Assembly (NCBI RefSeq): GCF_002101335.1
Contig: NZ_CP020773.1
Location: 1,736,001 to 1,800,000, forward strand
DNA from: Staphylococcus lutrae
GTDB lineage: Bacteria > Bacillota > Bacilli > Staphylococcales > Staphylococcaceae
DNA length: 64,000 nt
Direction of reading: 5' to 3'
The notes below the pieces were generated by a model. The model was not told where the DNA came from and made no database searches. It saw only the letters and a program-made list of their open reading frames with translations. Positions 18,149 to 28,653 of this stretch are shown one piece after another. Position 1 is the first letter of the stretch; every line of letters begins with the position of its first letter. Made by a program: the position numbers and the translations under genes.

Positions 18149-19378
18149 CTATTCTTTTGTTATTACTATTTTTTGAACAATGCCTAAAATGACTTGTACA
18201 GCTTGAGCCATAACATCAATAGATGCATATTCATAAGGGCCATGGAAATTGTCACAACCTGTGAACAAGTTCGGTGTAGGCAATCCCATAAATGAAAGTT
18301 GCGAGCCATCCGTACCACCGCGAATCGGTGCTGTATTCGGTGTAATGTTAAGGTCTGAATACACAGCAGTTGGAATGTCGATAATATATTGTAATGGTTT
18401 GATTTTTTCAGCCATATTGCGATATTGATCATGAATGGTAAGGTGAACCGGGTCATAATGATAACGCGCATTGAGTTCTTTTTGAATAGAGACAAGGCGC
18501 TGTTTTCTATTTTCAAACGACTGGGCATCATGATCACGAATGATATACTGTGAGGTTACTTTTTCTACATTACCCGTCATATGCATTAAGTGGAAAAAAC
18601 CTTCGTAGCCTTCTGTATGCTCGGGGACTTCCTTTTCGGGCAAAGCTTGATGGAATGCATGCGCAAGATTTAAGGCGTTGACCATTTTGTCTTTTGCTGA
18701 ACCAGGATGGACATTGACGCCTTCAAAAGTAATCTGTGCTTCAGCAGCGTTGAAACTTTCGAATTGCAATTCACCCAATTGACTGCCATCCATTGTATAG
18801 GCAAAATCAGCATTGAAACGTTCAACATCGAATTTGTGAGGACCGCGACCAATTTCTTCGTCTGGCGTAAAACCAACACGAATACGACCGTGTTTAATTT
18901 CTGGATGTTCGAGCAGATATTGCAATGCTTCCATAATTTCTACGACGCCAGCTTTATCGTCTGCGCCAAGAAGGGAAGTGCCATCTGTTGTCATTAAGGT
19001 ATGGCCTTTCACTTTGAGGATATCAGGGAACACTTCAGGATCGATTTCACGACCAGAAGTTCCTAAAGTGATCACACCGCCATCATAGGCATCAATGATT
19101 TGTGGATTCACGTTTGCAGCGTTGAAGTCTGGTGAAGTATCCACATGAGCCAAAAAGCCAACTGTAGGAAAGTCTCCTTCGATATTAGCTTCTAATGTAG
19201 CGAAAAGGTATCCATGATCGTCGATATCAGTTGGAAGTCCCATTGCTTGTAGTTCTTGTTCTAATAGGCGCAATAAGTCCCATTGGCGCTCAGTGGAAGG
19301 TGTTGCGTCACTTGTCGGATCAGATTGTGTATTGATTTTAGCGTAGCGTGATAATCTTTCGATGATCTGGTTTTTCAT
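18149..19378 (-). CDS. pepT: Peptidase T (tripeptide aminopeptidase)
   Basis: PepT is a di-zinc M20B metallopeptidase that removes the N-terminal residue from tripeptides. The 409 residues include [25 protein letters not shown] (bridging aspartate), [14 protein letters not shown] (catalytic glutamate) and [12 protein letters not shown]. It is the last gene of a three-gene minus-strand operon: it begins 21 bp after the upper threonine/serine exporter gene, with AAGGAG before the ATG. The operon thus couples peptide hydrolysis with amino-acid export, and the two POT importers elsewhere in the window could supply the peptides. Confidence 0.95.
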   Translation of the reverse strand: MKNQIIERLSRYAKINTQSDPTSDATPSTERQWDLLRLLEQELQAMGLPTDIDDHGYLFATLEANIEGDFPTVGFLAHVDTSPDFNAANVNPQIIDAYDGGVITLGTSGREIDPEVFPDILKVKGHTLMTTDGTSLLGADDKAGVVEIMEALQYLLEHPEIKHGRIRVGFTPDEEIGRGPHKFDVERFNADFAYTMDGSQLGELQFESFNAAEAQITFEGVNVHPGSAKDKMVNALNLAHAFHQALPEKEVPEHTEGYEGFFHLMHMTGNVEKVTSQYIIRDHDAQSFENRKQRLVSIQKELNARYHYDPVHLTIHDQYRNMAEKIKPLQYIIDIPTAVYSDLNITPNTAPIRGGTDGSQLSFMGLPTPNLFTGCDNFHGPYEYASIDVMAQAVQVILGIVQKIVITKE

Positions 19379-19399
19379 ATGTAAACACTCCTTCTTTAT

Positions 19400-19915
19400 C
19401 TATGAAATACGATTGTTCATGTGATAGCCTTTGCGATAATGCTTTCCTCTAAGTTTACCATATGCGTGTTTGAAGCGTGTATAAATGTAATAGAAAATCT
19501 CAGCGCAAAGGATTCCAAAAGCGATAGCCCCAGATGTCAATGTCACTTCTAAAAATTGATTGACAGCGGATGTATATGCATTTGTAACGAGAAGGCGTGT
19601 TGCCTCATATGCAGCGCCTCCGGGAACTAATGGGATAATTCCGGGAACGATAAATATAATCACGGGACGTTTATAGCGACGACTCATTGTATGACTCATT
19701 ATCGCCAAAATAAAGCTTCCGAGGAATGCAGCCATAACGATACCATAATGCATATCGACAGTGATTTTATAAATCGTCCAACCCATCGCACCGACAAAGC
19801 CTGAAGCGAGAAGCAGACGTTTGGGGGCATTAAATATAACTGAAAAGAGCATTGTCGATACAAAGCTAATCAAAAATTGTGCAATATAATAAAGCGTCTC
19901 ACTCAACTTCCACAC
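19400..19915 (-). CDS. Threonine/serine exporter, small subunit (DUF3815/YjjB type)
   Basis: This 171-residue membrane protein has about four or five transmembrane segments. Its sequence FIVPGIIPLVPGGAAYEATR is the conserved VPG element of the ThrE C-terminal domain. The YjjP/YjjB pair together corresponds to the single ThrE exporter of corynebacteria, which exports threonine and serine. It follows the partner gene by six bases, so translation is probably coupled. Confidence 0.82.
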   Translation of the reverse strand: MWKLSETLYYIAQFLISFVSTMLFSVIFNAPKRLLLASGFVGAMGWTIYKITVDMHYGIVMAAFLGSFILAIMSHTMSRRYKRPVIIFIVPGIIPLVPGGAAYEATRLLVTNAYTSAVNQFLEVTLTSGAIAFGILCAEIFYYIYTRFKHAYGKLRGKHYRKGYHMNNRIS

Positions 19916-19921
19916 CTCTTT

Positions 19922-20683
19922 CTACAAAATGAGTAATACGATTGCCACACCTGCACCGATTGCAAAAGCAGTCAATGCGGCTTCCACACCGCGTGACATT
20001 CCAGCAAGTAATTCGCCTGCCATTAAGTCACGGATTGCATTCGTAATTAAAATTCCTGGTACAAGCGGCATGACACCTGCAATAGTAATAATATCTTGAT
20101 CCGTTGCCCAGCCGATACGAGTAAAGAAGGAGGCAATTGCAATAACGACCATCGCACTGATAAATTCTGAGAAAAATTTAATCTGAATAAAGCGTTGTAC
20201 GAGATCAAAAGTTAAGAAAGCGCCCCCGCCGGCGATGACAGCATAAATGAAATCATGTGGTCCGCCACCAAACATAAATAAAAAGAAACCACAGGCAATG
20301 GATGCAGCTAAAAATTTAATCACTGATGAGTATTGCAGTGAAGCATGTTCAAGATGAATTAACTCAGCTTTCGCATCATCTATGGATAAAGCATTTTGAG
20401 AAATTTTACGTGAAATATTATTAGCAAGCGCAATTTTTTCCAAATCTGTTGTACGATCACGCACACGGACGAGCCGTGTGTTCGTTCGGTCGTTCAATGA
20501 AAAAATAATAGCGGTAGACGTCACAAATGCATAAGTATCTTCAAGCCCAAAGCTTGCGGCAATACGTCCCATAGTATCTTCAACGCGATAAGTTTCAGCA
20601 CCGCTCTCTAACAACACCTTACCAGCCAGTAAGACGATATCAATCACTTTATTTTCATCAATGATAGTGAGGCCTTGTGTCAT
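19922..20683 (-). CDS. Threonine/serine exporter, large subunit (DUF1212/YjjP type)
   Basis: This 253-residue protein has a soluble N-terminal half with the family motif GAETYRVEDTMGRIA and TSTAIIFSLND, then about five transmembrane segments ending with LVPGILITNAIRDLMAGEL. It pairs with the small subunit encoded immediately downstream. The open frame extends 19 codons upstream, but AAGGAG lies just before the ATG at 20683 (MTQGLTIID). It is the first gene of the operon ending with pepT. Confidence 0.84.
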   Translation of the reverse strand: MTQGLTIIDENKVIDIVLLAGKVLLESGAETYRVEDTMGRIAASFGLEDTYAFVTSTAIIFSLNDRTNTRLVRVRDRTTDLEKIALANNISRKISQNALSIDDAKAELIHLEHASLQYSSVIKFLAASIACGFFLFMFGGGPHDFIYAVIAGGGAFLTFDLVQRFIQIKFFSEFISAMVVIAIASFFTRIGWATDQDIITIAGVMPLVPGILITNAIRDLMAGELLAGMSRGVEAALTAFAIGAGVAIVLLIL

Positions 20684-20921
20684 GACTGAATCTCCTTTCT
20701 TATCAATAGTCAGTCTACATGGGAATAAGTACTGATGCAATCATTACATCACAAAAGATAAAGGGCTGTAATGATGGGAATGTTCTGAGCATACACAACC
20801 ATGTGATGACATGTTGTGTAGTGAAACGACATAATCGAACAATGACGATGTTTAGAATACTTAAAAATTCACTTTTATCTTACTAAAAACATAACAATAT
20901 GATCAGTAGAGGTATGCAAAC

Positions 20922-20958
20922 AAAAAGAGACGGGATCACTTTAAGATGACTCGTCTCT
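20922..20958 (-). terminator. Terminator of gdpS
   Basis: AGAGACG pairs with CGTCTCT, with an additional inner TCA/TGA pair, and on the minus strand the stem is followed by TTTTTG. It lies 18 bp beyond the gdpS stop codon. Confidence 0.85.
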
Positions 20959-20975
20959 AGATGTATCGAGATGCG

Positions 20976-22046
20976 TTATTGTAAATGAATAATCGGACTA
21001 AACATGACCTTATTACGGCCTTCATTTTTAGCCACATGTAACATGTCATCGGCATCTTTAAACAATTTGCGCTGTGATTTAGGACTGTCAGGTGTCAAAT
21101 AACCCACACCGATAGATACGGACAGTTTAATGACCACTTTTTCAGGCAAATGAAAGTTCGATTTTTCAACTGCTTTTCGGATACTTTCGGCCAGTTTGAC
21201 ACAGGCATCTAAAGTGTAATCTTCCAATACAATTGAAAACTCTTCTCCACCGTTACGGAAAATCCGTGTCGATTGAGGGACATAATTTTGTAAAAGGTGC
21301 GACATTTGTTTTAATACTGCATCGCCTGCACGATGTGTATAGGCATCATTGACATCTTTAAATCCATCAATATCGATGAGCAATAATGCCAAACTGTGAT
21401 GTTTTTTTTCAGCGATCGAGGAGACGGTGTTTAAGTGTCGGTCGAACTCTTTCACGTTGCCTAAACCTGTTAAATAATCCACTGTATCTTCATGCTCGTA
21501 GCGATCAATTAATGAGAAAAATCGTAATAAATCGACATAAAAAATCGCTGTGATAAAGGTTGCAATCATAGATATAGGAACTAAATAAAAGACTTCTTTA
21601 ATATCATATGAAGGCATAAACAGAGCGATAATCGCTAAAATCATTACGCTTAAAACATTTAAAATTTGAATAGCATAGACATGCTTTTGCTTTATAAAAG
21701 GTCCAATTGTACTAATAATCGCAGCGATGACGAGCAGTGCGACAGCGTATGTTAATGTTGTCGCAATCACAAAATAGCCAACAAGGGCGATAATGACTGC
21801 TGCAAATAGTGTGTAAAATGAGTTCGTGTATCTACCTAAAAAAAGTAAAGGAAGAAAAGAAAGTTGAATGTGGTAGCTTTCAATCGGAATAGGATGAAAG
21901 GCTAGCAATAATCCAACAATGGTCATCAACACCGTAATATAGCTTTTGGAAAATCTAAAGTCGTGAGATTCGGCATATTGAAGACGATGAAACAGATAAA
22001 TTCCGGCGATTGTTACTGAAATATTATAGATAATAGCTTCAATCAT
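20976..22046 (-). CDS. gdpS: GGDEF-domain membrane protein GdpS
   Basis: This 356-residue protein has about six transmembrane helices in residues 1-175 and a C-terminal GGDEF domain: [34 protein letters not shown] and the active-site variant RNGGEEFS. It is the conserved GGDEF protein of staphylococci. In S. aureus and S. epidermidis GdpS influences biofilm and surface-protein expression, reportedly without needing c-di-GMP synthesis (established literature, from memory). The GGEEF motif is intact here, so cyclase activity cannot be excluded. Confidence 0.9.
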   Translation of the reverse strand: MIEAIIYNISVTIAGIYLFHRLQYAESHDFRFSKSYITVLMTIVGLLLAFHPIPIESYHIQLSFLPLLFLGRYTNSFYTLFAAVIIALVGYFVIATTLTYAVALLVIAAIISTIGPFIKQKHVYAIQILNVLSVMILAIIALFMPSYDIKEVFYLVPISMIATFITAIFYVDLLRFFSLIDRYEHEDTVDYLTGLGNVKEFDRHLNTVSSIAEKKHHSLALLLIDIDGFKDVNDAYTHRAGDAVLKQMSHLLQNYVPQSTRIFRNGGEEFSIVLEDYTLDACVKLAESIRKAVEKSNFHLPEKVVIKLSVSIGVGYLTPDSPKSQRKLFKDADDMLHVAKNEGRNKVMFSPIIHLQ

Positions 22047-22490
22047 ATTTATGCGACTCCTTTTCGTTACCCTTAGTTATTGTATGTGAAATGTTACAAT
22101 TTGTCATTAGTTTTTATAATCAAAAAGGTTTTATGAATGCTGAAATCTTTTTAGCGAAACTTGCAAGCGAAGATATGATAGAATAGACATGTATCTAAAC
22201 TTTTTGGCCTCTCTGTTTTAGTGCGGTATATAAAAAGATTATTTTTGTATGATGTTTTGATATAATGTGAAATTAATGTAAAATACATATGTTAACTCGA
22301 TTTTGATGATGACTTTTAAATGGTTGGGTATGAACGGATGAATCATTTCATAACAATCGCGCATCATCGTTTGTAATAGATCGTTTCTTGCTTGTTGAGG
22401 GGGATCATTGCGTTTTGGCATTTGGGTCTCAACCGATGTCACTTGTTAATTATTTAATGAAGAAAATTTTCCTGTAATGTAGGTGAACTG
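22047..22490. other. Intergenic region between gdpS and tagO
   Basis: This 444-bp region separates the divergent gdpS and tagO genes and must hold both promoters. TAGAAT (22179-22184) and TATAAT-like sequences occur, but no well-spaced promoter could be assigned. A 67-codon minus-strand frame inside it lacks a ribosome binding site and was rejected. A short palindrome, GAAAATTTTC, precedes tagO. Confidence 0.4.
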
Positions 22491-23546
22491 ATGTATACTT
22501 TAACACTCATTGGCGTCTCAATGATAGTCAGTTTAATAATTACACCAATTGTAATTGCTGTTTCAAAAAAGTTAGATATTGTAGATAAACCCAACTTCCG
22601 TAAGATACACACTAAGCCTATCTCAATGCTTGGGGGTTCAGCAATACTATTGTCTTTTTTTATAGGCGTTTGGCTTGGACATCCCATTGAACGAGAAATC
22701 AAGCCTTTGTTACTTGGTGCAATTGTTATGTATTTGGTAGGTTTGATTGATGATTTATATGATTTAAAGCCGATTATCAAATTATTAGGTCAAATTGCAG
22801 CGGCTTTAATTGTCGTATCCTACGGTGTAACGATCGACTTTATTTCTATACCTATTGGTCCTACTCTATATTTTGGTTGGCTGAGCGTTCCGATAACTAT
22901 TTTTTGGATTGTAGCCATAACGAATGCCATTAATTTAATCGATGGGCTAGATGGTTTGGCAGCAGGGGTATCAGTCATTGCACTGGCGACAATAGCCTTT
23001 ATTGCCATTCTTCAAGGCAACATCTTTATTATCATGATTTGTAGTGTTTTAATCGGTGCGTTATTTGGATTTCTCGCTTTTAACTTTCATCCAGCTAAGA
23101 TTTTTTTAGGAGACAGTGGGGCATTATGCATCGGTTTTATTATTGGTTTTGTATCGTTACTTGGTTTTAAAAACATTACTTTTATTTCTTTGTTTTTCCC
23201 TATTGTTATTCTTGCAGTCCCGTTTATCGATACATTATTTGCAATGATTCGCAGGGTGAAAAAGGGACAACATATTATGCAAGCAGATAAATCACATTTG
23301 CATCACAAACTTTTAGAACTGGGTTATACGCATCGTCAAACTGTCACTTTAATCTATTCTATTGCATTTATGTTTAGTGTTGTCAGCATCATTCTTTACC
23401 TTTCTGAACCGTGGGGCGTCTTTTTGATGATGATTCTTATCGTGATTACAATAGAACTGATTGTTGAGTTTACAGGTTTAATCGATGATGATTATCGTCC
23501 GTTGCTCAATTTGTTATCGAAAAGAAAGCGGTCAAAAGGAAAGTAA
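22491..23546 (+). CDS. tagO: Undecaprenyl-phosphate GlcNAc-1-phosphate transferase (wall teichoic acid)
   Basis: TagO/TarO (also called Llm) transfers GlcNAc-1-P from UDP-GlcNAc to undecaprenyl phosphate, the first step of wall teichoic acid synthesis. The 351-residue protein has about eleven transmembrane segments, and its cytoplasmic loops carry the MraY/WecA catalytic motifs: GLIDDLYDLKP, NAINLIDGLDGLAAG, FHPAKIFLGDSGAL and the histidine-rich HLHHKLLELG. GGTGAACTG precedes the ATG. A rho-independent terminator follows 160 bp downstream. Confidence 0.95.
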   Translation: MYTLTLIGVSMIVSLIITPIVIAVSKKLDIVDKPNFRKIHTKPISMLGGSAILLSFFIGVWLGHPIEREIKPLLLGAIVMYLVGLIDDLYDLKPIIKLLGQIAAALIVVSYGVTIDFISIPIGPTLYFGWLSVPITIFWIVAITNAINLIDGLDGLAAGVSVIALATIAFIAILQGNIFIIMICSVLIGALFGFLAFNFHPAKIFLGDSGALCIGFIIGFVSLLGFKNITFISLFFPIVILAVPFIDTLFAMIRRVKKGQHIMQADKSHLHHKLLELGYTHRQTVTLIYSIAFMFSVVSIILYLSEPWGVFLMMILIVITIELIVEFTGLIDDDYRPLLNLLSKRKRSKGK

Positions 23547-23709
23547 ATCGATTGGGCAATCTCATTTGAATTAAATTGAAATGAAATGCCAAGCCATTGC
23601 ATTTTGATGCGCATGTCATCGCACATCCAATGAGGGGACAAGACATTTATAACATCAATGTTGAAGTTTCCCTCTCTTTTTAAAATGATATTCGTATGAA
23701 TTGGATAAG

Positions 23710-23736
23710 CTCTCATCTTTTGGATGGGAGATTTTT
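23710..23736 (+). terminator. Terminator downstream of tagO
   Basis: CTCTCATC pairs with GATGGGAG (one wobble) around TTTTG and is followed by ATTTTT. Confidence 0.75.
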
Positions 23737-23814
23737 GTGATTTGAGCCCATTTAATCATATGGTTTCGGTAAGCGGTTTGTTGTACCAAATGCGTTGTAT
23801 AAAGATGTCATGAA

Positions 23815-23854
23815 AAGAAAAAACCTTCCGGACTCTTAAATCGGACCGGAAAGG
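23815..23854 (-). terminator. Terminator of the YigZ-family gene
   Basis: On the minus strand CCTTTCCGG pairs with CCGGAAGG and is followed by TTTTTTC. It lies 74 bp past the stop codon at 23928. Confidence 0.8.
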
Positions 23855-23927
23855 ATGATTGTTAGCGTAATGAATTGATTCAAATCGTTTTACGGTATAT
23901 TGATGGGGTGAACCGTCTTTGGATTGT

Positions 23928-24575
23928 TCAATCTACAGATGTGTCAATATCAAACGGAAGACGCATGACGGGTTTCGTTTCTAATTCGTATTTACCTTGT
24001 GTATGTTGGTTCGCAAATTGTACGAACGTTTCATAGTCTGCTTCGAGTACGTCAATGTGGTAAGTGACTTGATCGGTATAGCGCGTATCTCGGAGGATAA
24101 AAGTGGTGGATTGAAGTTCGTATTCAAATTTGCCAGTTAAATCATAAGCCATTGAAATTTGAACTGGAATGGCCGGTTTTAAAGCAACGCGACCGACATC
24201 TTGAATCACATCGCGTACAGCGCCACCGTATGCACGAATAAGTCCGCCTGTTCCTAGTTTGATACCACCAAAATAACGTGTTACGACGACAACTGCATCG
24301 TGAACTTCAAGTTTTTTTAACATTTCCAACATCGGAACGCCTGCAGTTCCACTAGGTTCACCATCATCGTGCGCTTTTTGAATCAACATCGTATCTCCAA
24401 TTGTATAGGCTGAGCAATTATGAGTGGCTTCACGATGCTCTTTTTTCTTCGCAGCAATAAATGCTTTGGCTTCATCTTCACTTTGTACAGGTTTGATATG
24501 TGCGATGAAGCGCGACTTACTGATTACATTTTCTATGATGTGTTCGCCTTTGATCGTTATCACTGAATCTGTCAC
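23928..24575 (-). CDS. YigZ/IMPACT-family protein
   Basis: This 215-residue protein has an N-terminal UPF0029 (IMPACT) domain with the conserved AHDDGEPSGTAGVPMLEML and VVVTRYFGGIKLGTGGLIRA, and a C-terminal YigZ-type domain. Eukaryotic IMPACT modulates translation control; the bacterial role is unresolved. The start is GTG 24573-24575 after AAAGGGGGA. It sits between tagO and fakB1 as in S. aureus. Confidence 0.86.
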   Translation of the reverse strand: MTDSVITIKGEHIIENVISKSRFIAHIKPVQSEDEAKAFIAAKKKEHREATHNCSAYTIGDTMLIQKAHDDGEPSGTAGVPMLEMLKKLEVHDAVVVVTRYFGGIKLGTGGLIRAYGGAVRDVIQDVGRVALKPAIPVQISMAYDLTGKFEYELQSTTFILRDTRYTDQVTYHIDVLEADYETFVQFANQHTQGKYELETKPVMRLPFDIDTSVD

Positions 24576-24805
24576 ATCAGATCCCCCTTTATTGTAATAA
24601 TTGTTGAATCTATTATACTATAATGAGAACCAACTTAAAGGTCGGAATGTGCGTAGTGTTGATGCTGTAAAAAGTAATGACAAACGATAGTGGAATTTGT
24701 TATAAACGAACGTGTCAGTACATGTAAATGAAAGCGCGAAAGACCCAATGTTTAAAAATAATCATTATTGATAAATTAGTGATTCATTTAAGAGGAGGAA
24801 GGAAT

Positions 24806-25693
24806 ATGAAAATAGCTGTAATGACTGATTCGACAAGCTATATCCCCCAACATATATTACAAAAAAGTAATATTCGAACAGTTCCTTTAAGTATTACTTT
24901 AGAAAATGGTGATAACTTTAAAGAAAATATTTCGATTTTTGCAGATGAATTTCATCAAATTTTAAAGGAGTCCGACACCATTCCGACGACAAGTCAACCC
25001 GCTATAGGTGAAATGATTCATGCCTATGAAGCGTATAGGGAAGAGGGATACACGGATATTATTGTGGTGCATCTTTCAAGTGGGATTAGTGGCACATATC
25101 AAACAGCTGTACAAGCTGCGGGCATGGTTGAAGGGATACGTGTCCACCCTGTTGATTCGAAAATTGCTTGTTTACCAGAAGGTATCATGGCTTTACGCGC
25201 TTTAGAATTAATAGAAGAAGGCAAAACAGTAGAAGACATCTTAAAAGATTTAGATGACATGGTCCAACATGTCGGCGCATTTCTTGTCGTTGATGATTTG
25301 AAAAATTTGTACAAGAGTGGGCGGATTACAGGGGCTCAAGCATGGATAGGTAATTTATTGAAGATGAAACCTGTTCTTACTTTTGAAGAGGGACTTATCG
25401 TACCGTATGAAAAAGTACGTACAAAAAAACGTGCATTAAAGGTGATTGAAGAGAAAGTTATTGAACGCGCAAATGAATTCGATGAAGCAACTGTCATGGT
25501 GATTGGTGGCAATGACAGAGATGAATCTCAACGCGTCTATGAATCACTTAAAGTGAAGTATCCCGATAAAAATATTGTGTTTTCAGAATTGGGGCCTGTA
25601 ATTACGTCCCACTTAGGATTAGGAAGCTTTGGTATCGGTGTGGTCAATCGACGTGTTGAAGTACCCGATTCGGTTAATGTCGAGCGCCAATGA
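24806..25693 (+). CDS. fakB1: Fatty-acid-binding DegV-family protein, FakB1
   Basis: FakB proteins bind a free fatty acid and present it to the kinase FakA, which makes acyl-phosphate for phospholipid synthesis. The 295-residue protein has the DegV fold motifs MTDSTSYIP, TTSQPAIGEM, LSSGISGTYQTA and VDDLKNLYKSGRITGAQAW. Its position between yigZ and comFA is that of S. aureus fakB1, the saturated-chain-preferring member; assignment to FakB1 rests on synteny and sequence resemblance. GAGGAGGAAGGA selects ATG 24806 over an in-frame codon 26 residues earlier. Confidence 0.88.
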   Translation: MKIAVMTDSTSYIPQHILQKSNIRTVPLSITLENGDNFKENISIFADEFHQILKESDTIPTTSQPAIGEMIHAYEAYREEGYTDIIVVHLSSGISGTYQTAVQAAGMVEGIRVHPVDSKIACLPEGIMALRALELIEEGKTVEDILKDLDDMVQHVGAFLVVDDLKNLYKSGRITGAQAWIGNLLKMKPVLTFEEGLIVPYEKVRTKKRALKVIEEKVIERANEFDEATVMVIGGNDRDESQRVYESLKVKYPDKNIVFSELGPVITSHLGLGSFGIGVVNRRVEVPDSVNVERQ

Positions 25694-25818
25694 TGTTTTG
25701 GTTATTTTCATGAATTTTTGCGTCGGTTTCTTGAAATATCGATGCCATATTCCAATTATAAAAAGAAAATGGAATCACTGTTGAAATTGAATTAAATGAA
25801 TGCATGAATCAACTTGTT

Positions 25819-25850
25819 GAGAATGGGGGATTAGCCTATTCTCTTTTTTT
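25819..25850 (+). terminator. Terminator of fakB1
   Basis: GAGAAT..GG pairs with CC..ATTCTC, and a run of seven T follows. Confidence 0.85.
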
Positions 25851-25945
25851 ATGTAGATGAACGTGCACATGTTTTTTGAAAAATGTCAGAGTCATGAAGT
25901 AATTTTATGTGCTGATGCGTGTACATTGATGAAAGGAGGATATCT

Positions 25946-27232
25946 ATGTATCCCAATGGTCAATTAATCACTGATGTGACGGCTTATGATTCAAAGGACA
26001 TTGTTAACGTTGAAAAAGGCGTAACACATACTTTACATGGGTGGCAATGTCATCGATGTACGACTAGACGTCCTTACCATTTTTATCAATATGATAGCCC
26101 TCGGTATAATGAAAAAGTCGTATATTGCCGCCATTGTTTGAATATGGGACGTATGGATAGTCATACGGATGTGTATACAATGAGAAGCTTGACGGCGCCT
26201 TCCATAGCAAACTATCACTTGTCATTTCAGTTATCGGCACAACAGCAGTATGCATCTGAAACGATTGTAAAAGCTGTAGAAAATAATGATGCTTTATTAC
26301 TTCATGCAGTGACTGGAGCAGGGAAAACAGAGATGATGTTTGAAGCAATCGCTCAAGCACGATGTCAAGGTAAAAACGTAGCGGTCGTTTCACCACGTTT
26401 AGACGTTGTCATTGAGGTTAGCGAGCGACTCAAACAAGCTTTTTCAGACGAGGCTATCGATGTTTTACACCAAGCATGCCGACAGCGATATCACGCACAT
26501 TTTGTGGTTGCGACGGTACATCAACTGTACCGCTTCAGAAGTCATTTTCATGTCATCTTTGTCGATGAAGTCGATGCTTTTCCATTATCGATGGATCCGG
26601 CATTAATGGAAACAATCGAACGTGCTGCGAGAAGTGAAAAAGCTTTAATTTATATGAGCGCGACGCCACCAAAAACTTTAAAAAAACAATTTGATGAGGC
26701 ACATACAGTGACATTACCGGCAAGGTATCATCGTCAACCACTGGTGATTCCTATTTTTAAATATTTCAATCTCCGCACAAAAAAGTTACAACGGCATTTG
26801 CTAACAAAGATGCAAAAACAGCTACAACGACAACGAACGACATTATTGTTTTTTAGTGATATTCGCGAAATGAAGCAATTTTATCGAACATATGCATCCA
26901 AAGTAAGTCGATTGGGTTTCGTCTATAGCGATGATCCTGACCGTTTAACAAAAGTGTCAGAATTAAGAAATGGCACGTATAAAATCATGTTAACGACAAC
27001 AATATTAGAACGAGGCTTTACCATGCCTTTTTTAGACGTATGGGTGATGGATAGTCATCGCTATACATCAACCGCATTGATTCAAATTGCGGGGCGTGTT
27101 GGACGTAAAGCCACTTGTCCAAACGGTGAAGTATGCTTTTTTCATCAAGGACGTACAAGGGCGATGTATCAAGCACGACGACAGTTGCAACAAATGAATA
27201 GAGTTGCGAAAGCGCGAGGCTGGTTAGATTGA
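25946..27232 (+). CDS. comFA: Competence helicase ComFA
   Basis: ComFA is a membrane-associated DEAD-type ATPase that helps pull single-stranded DNA into the cytoplasm during natural transformation. The 428 residues include a four-cysteine zinc finger (CHRCTT...CRHCLN, residues ~33-65), Walker A GAGKTEMMF, Walker B FVDEVDAF, motif III MSATPP and the helicase motif VI IAGRVGRK. All motifs are intact. AAGGAGG seven bases upstream sets the start at 25946. It overlaps comFC by four bases. In staphylococci com genes generally need SigH. Confidence 0.93.
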   Translation: MYPNGQLITDVTAYDSKDIVNVEKGVTHTLHGWQCHRCTTRRPYHFYQYDSPRYNEKVVYCRHCLNMGRMDSHTDVYTMRSLTAPSIANYHLSFQLSAQQQYASETIVKAVENNDALLLHAVTGAGKTEMMFEAIAQARCQGKNVAVVSPRLDVVIEVSERLKQAFSDEAIDVLHQACRQRYHAHFVVATVHQLYRFRSHFHVIFVDEVDAFPLSMDPALMETIERAARSEKALIYMSATPPKTLKKQFDEAHTVTLPARYHRQPLVIPIFKYFNLRTKKLQRHLLTKMQKQLQRQRTTLLFFSDIREMKQFYRTYASKVSRLGFVYSDDPDRLTKVSELRNGTYKIMLTTTILERGFTMPFLDVWVMDSHRYTSTALIQIAGRVGRKATCPNGEVCFFHQGRTRAMYQARRQLQQMNRVAKARGWLD

Positions 27233-27897
27233 AGCGATGTCGATTTTGTATGACACCGATACAAGAAACATTGCTTGTCAGTCAATTGTTTAAGCGTGCA
27301 CCGGTGCTATGTCCGACATGTCACGAAGCAATGACAGCATGTCGGTTTGACGAGATGGGGAGATGTACGTATTGCAAAGGCGTATTAGATGAAACGGGGT
27401 GTTGTATAAGTTGTCGTGACCTGCAATATCGAGATGTTTGTTTTGAAAATATCAATGCCCAATTTCACTATCAACATTTTGTAAAAACACTCATGCATCA
27501 ATTTAAATTTCTCAATGATGTTGCGATTGCAGAAATTTTTGCTGCTTATGTCCGCATTCCACACCGTCCTGATGAACTCATTATTCCAATGCCTTCAAGC
27601 GAACAACATGATTTTCAACGTACGTTTAATCCTGTGCAAATGGTACTCACCGCGCAACGTCGGAATTTTCTCCCTTGTTTAAAGATGCATCCGCGTTCGA
27701 AACAGTTTGCACTCTCATCCGTACAACGTCACCATGCCCCGAATCCCATTTATTTCGAAAGTGATATTTGTATAGAAAACAGATCAGTTCTCCTAATAGA
27801 TGATATTTACACGACTGGACATACGGCACATTGTGCAGGACATGTATTATTACAACAAAAAGTCAGAAAATTAAGTATGTTAACATTTGCGAGATAG
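27229..27897 (+). CDS. comFC: Competence protein ComFC (phosphoribosyltransferase-like)
   Basis: This 222-residue ComF-family protein has an N-terminal zinc-binding cluster (CRFCMTP, CPTCHEA, CTYCKG, CISCRD) and a C-terminal PRTase-type loop LLIDDIYTTGHT. ComFC acts with ComFA in transformation. It starts at a TTG whose last two bases belong to the comFA stop codon (TTGA overlap), so it depends on translational coupling. No separate ribosome binding site of note is visible. Confidence 0.91.
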   Translation: MKRCRFCMTPIQETLLVSQLFKRAPVLCPTCHEAMTACRFDEMGRCTYCKGVLDETGCCISCRDLQYRDVCFENINAQFHYQHFVKTLMHQFKFLNDVAIAEIFAAYVRIPHRPDELIIPMPSSEQHDFQRTFNPVQMVLTAQRRNFLPCLKMHPRSKQFALSSVQRHHAPNPIYFESDICIENRSVLLIDDIYTTGHTAHCAGHVLLQQKVRKLSMLTFAR

Positions 27898-27914
27898 CAC
27901 AAACATGTTAAAAT
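27887..27914 (+). promoter_or_regulatory. Promoter of hpf
   Basis: TTGCGA (27887-27892) and TAAAAT (27909-27914) are 16 bp apart, about 48 bp upstream of the hpf start. Confidence 0.6.
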
Positions 27915-27961
27915 ATAAGTAAGAAATAAATTATAAAAAGAGGTTGAAAGGAGCGAGCACT

Positions 27962-28522
27962 ATGATTAACTTTGAAATTCATGGAGACAACCTCACAATC
28001 ACAGATGCAATGAGAAATTATATTGAGGAAAAAATTGGTAAATTGGAACGTTACTTTACGCATGTACCTAATGCAACAGCACATGTTAAAGTAAAAACAT
28101 ACCAAAATTCTAGTACTAAAATTGAAGTGACGATCCCATTGAAAAATGTGACACTTCGTGCGGAAGAGCGTCATGATGATTTGTATGCGGGAATTGATTT
28201 GATTAATAACAAACTTGAACGTCAAGTACGTAAGTATAAAACACGCGTCAATCGTAAAAATAGAGACCGTGGTTATGAAGAAGATATCTTTACTGAAGTT
28301 GAAGCAGTGGAACCAGAACCTGAAAGCGAAGCGATTGATTCTGACATTGAGATTATTCGTTCTAAAACATTTAGCTTGAAGCCAATGGACTCTGAAGAAG
28401 CTGTTTTACAAATGAATTTATTAGGTCACGATTTCTTCGTGTTCAATGATCGTGAAACAGATGGCACAAGCATTGTTTACCGTCGAAAAGATGGCAAATA
28501 TGGCCTGATTGAAACTGAATAA
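27962..28522 (+). CDS. hpf: Long-form ribosome hibernation promoting factor
   Basis: Hpf-long dimerises 70S ribosomes into inactive 100S particles in stationary phase. The 186 residues comprise an N-terminal S30AE ribosome-binding domain (about 1-95, basic), an acidic linker ([12 protein letters not shown]) and a C-terminal dimerisation domain ([23 protein letters not shown] block through [11 protein letters not shown]). AAAGGAG selects ATG 27962. It is monocistronic, with its own promoter and a large terminator structure. Confidence 0.95.
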   Translation: MINFEIHGDNLTITDAMRNYIEEKIGKLERYFTHVPNATAHVKVKTYQNSSTKIEVTIPLKNVTLRAEERHDDLYAGIDLINNKLERQVRKYKTRVNRKNRDRGYEEDIFTEVEAVEPEPESEAIDSDIEIIRSKTFSLKPMDSEEAVLQMNLLGHDFFVFNDRETDGTSIVYRRKDGKYGLIETE

Positions 28523-28653
28523 CAATTTTCTTTAACGAGGCATTGAAACATGTCTGATTACTGTTGTTTCTATAGACGCACGGTGCGTATTGGGAAACGA
28601 TTTTAAAGAAAATGGTAGAGATGAGTGCAGGACATTTAGGCATTCATCATGAG

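Noticed and set aside
22239..22442. 67-codon minus-strand frame between gdpS and tagO
   Set aside because: It starts at a GTG with no ribosome binding site, resembles no protein I know, and S. aureus has no gene here.
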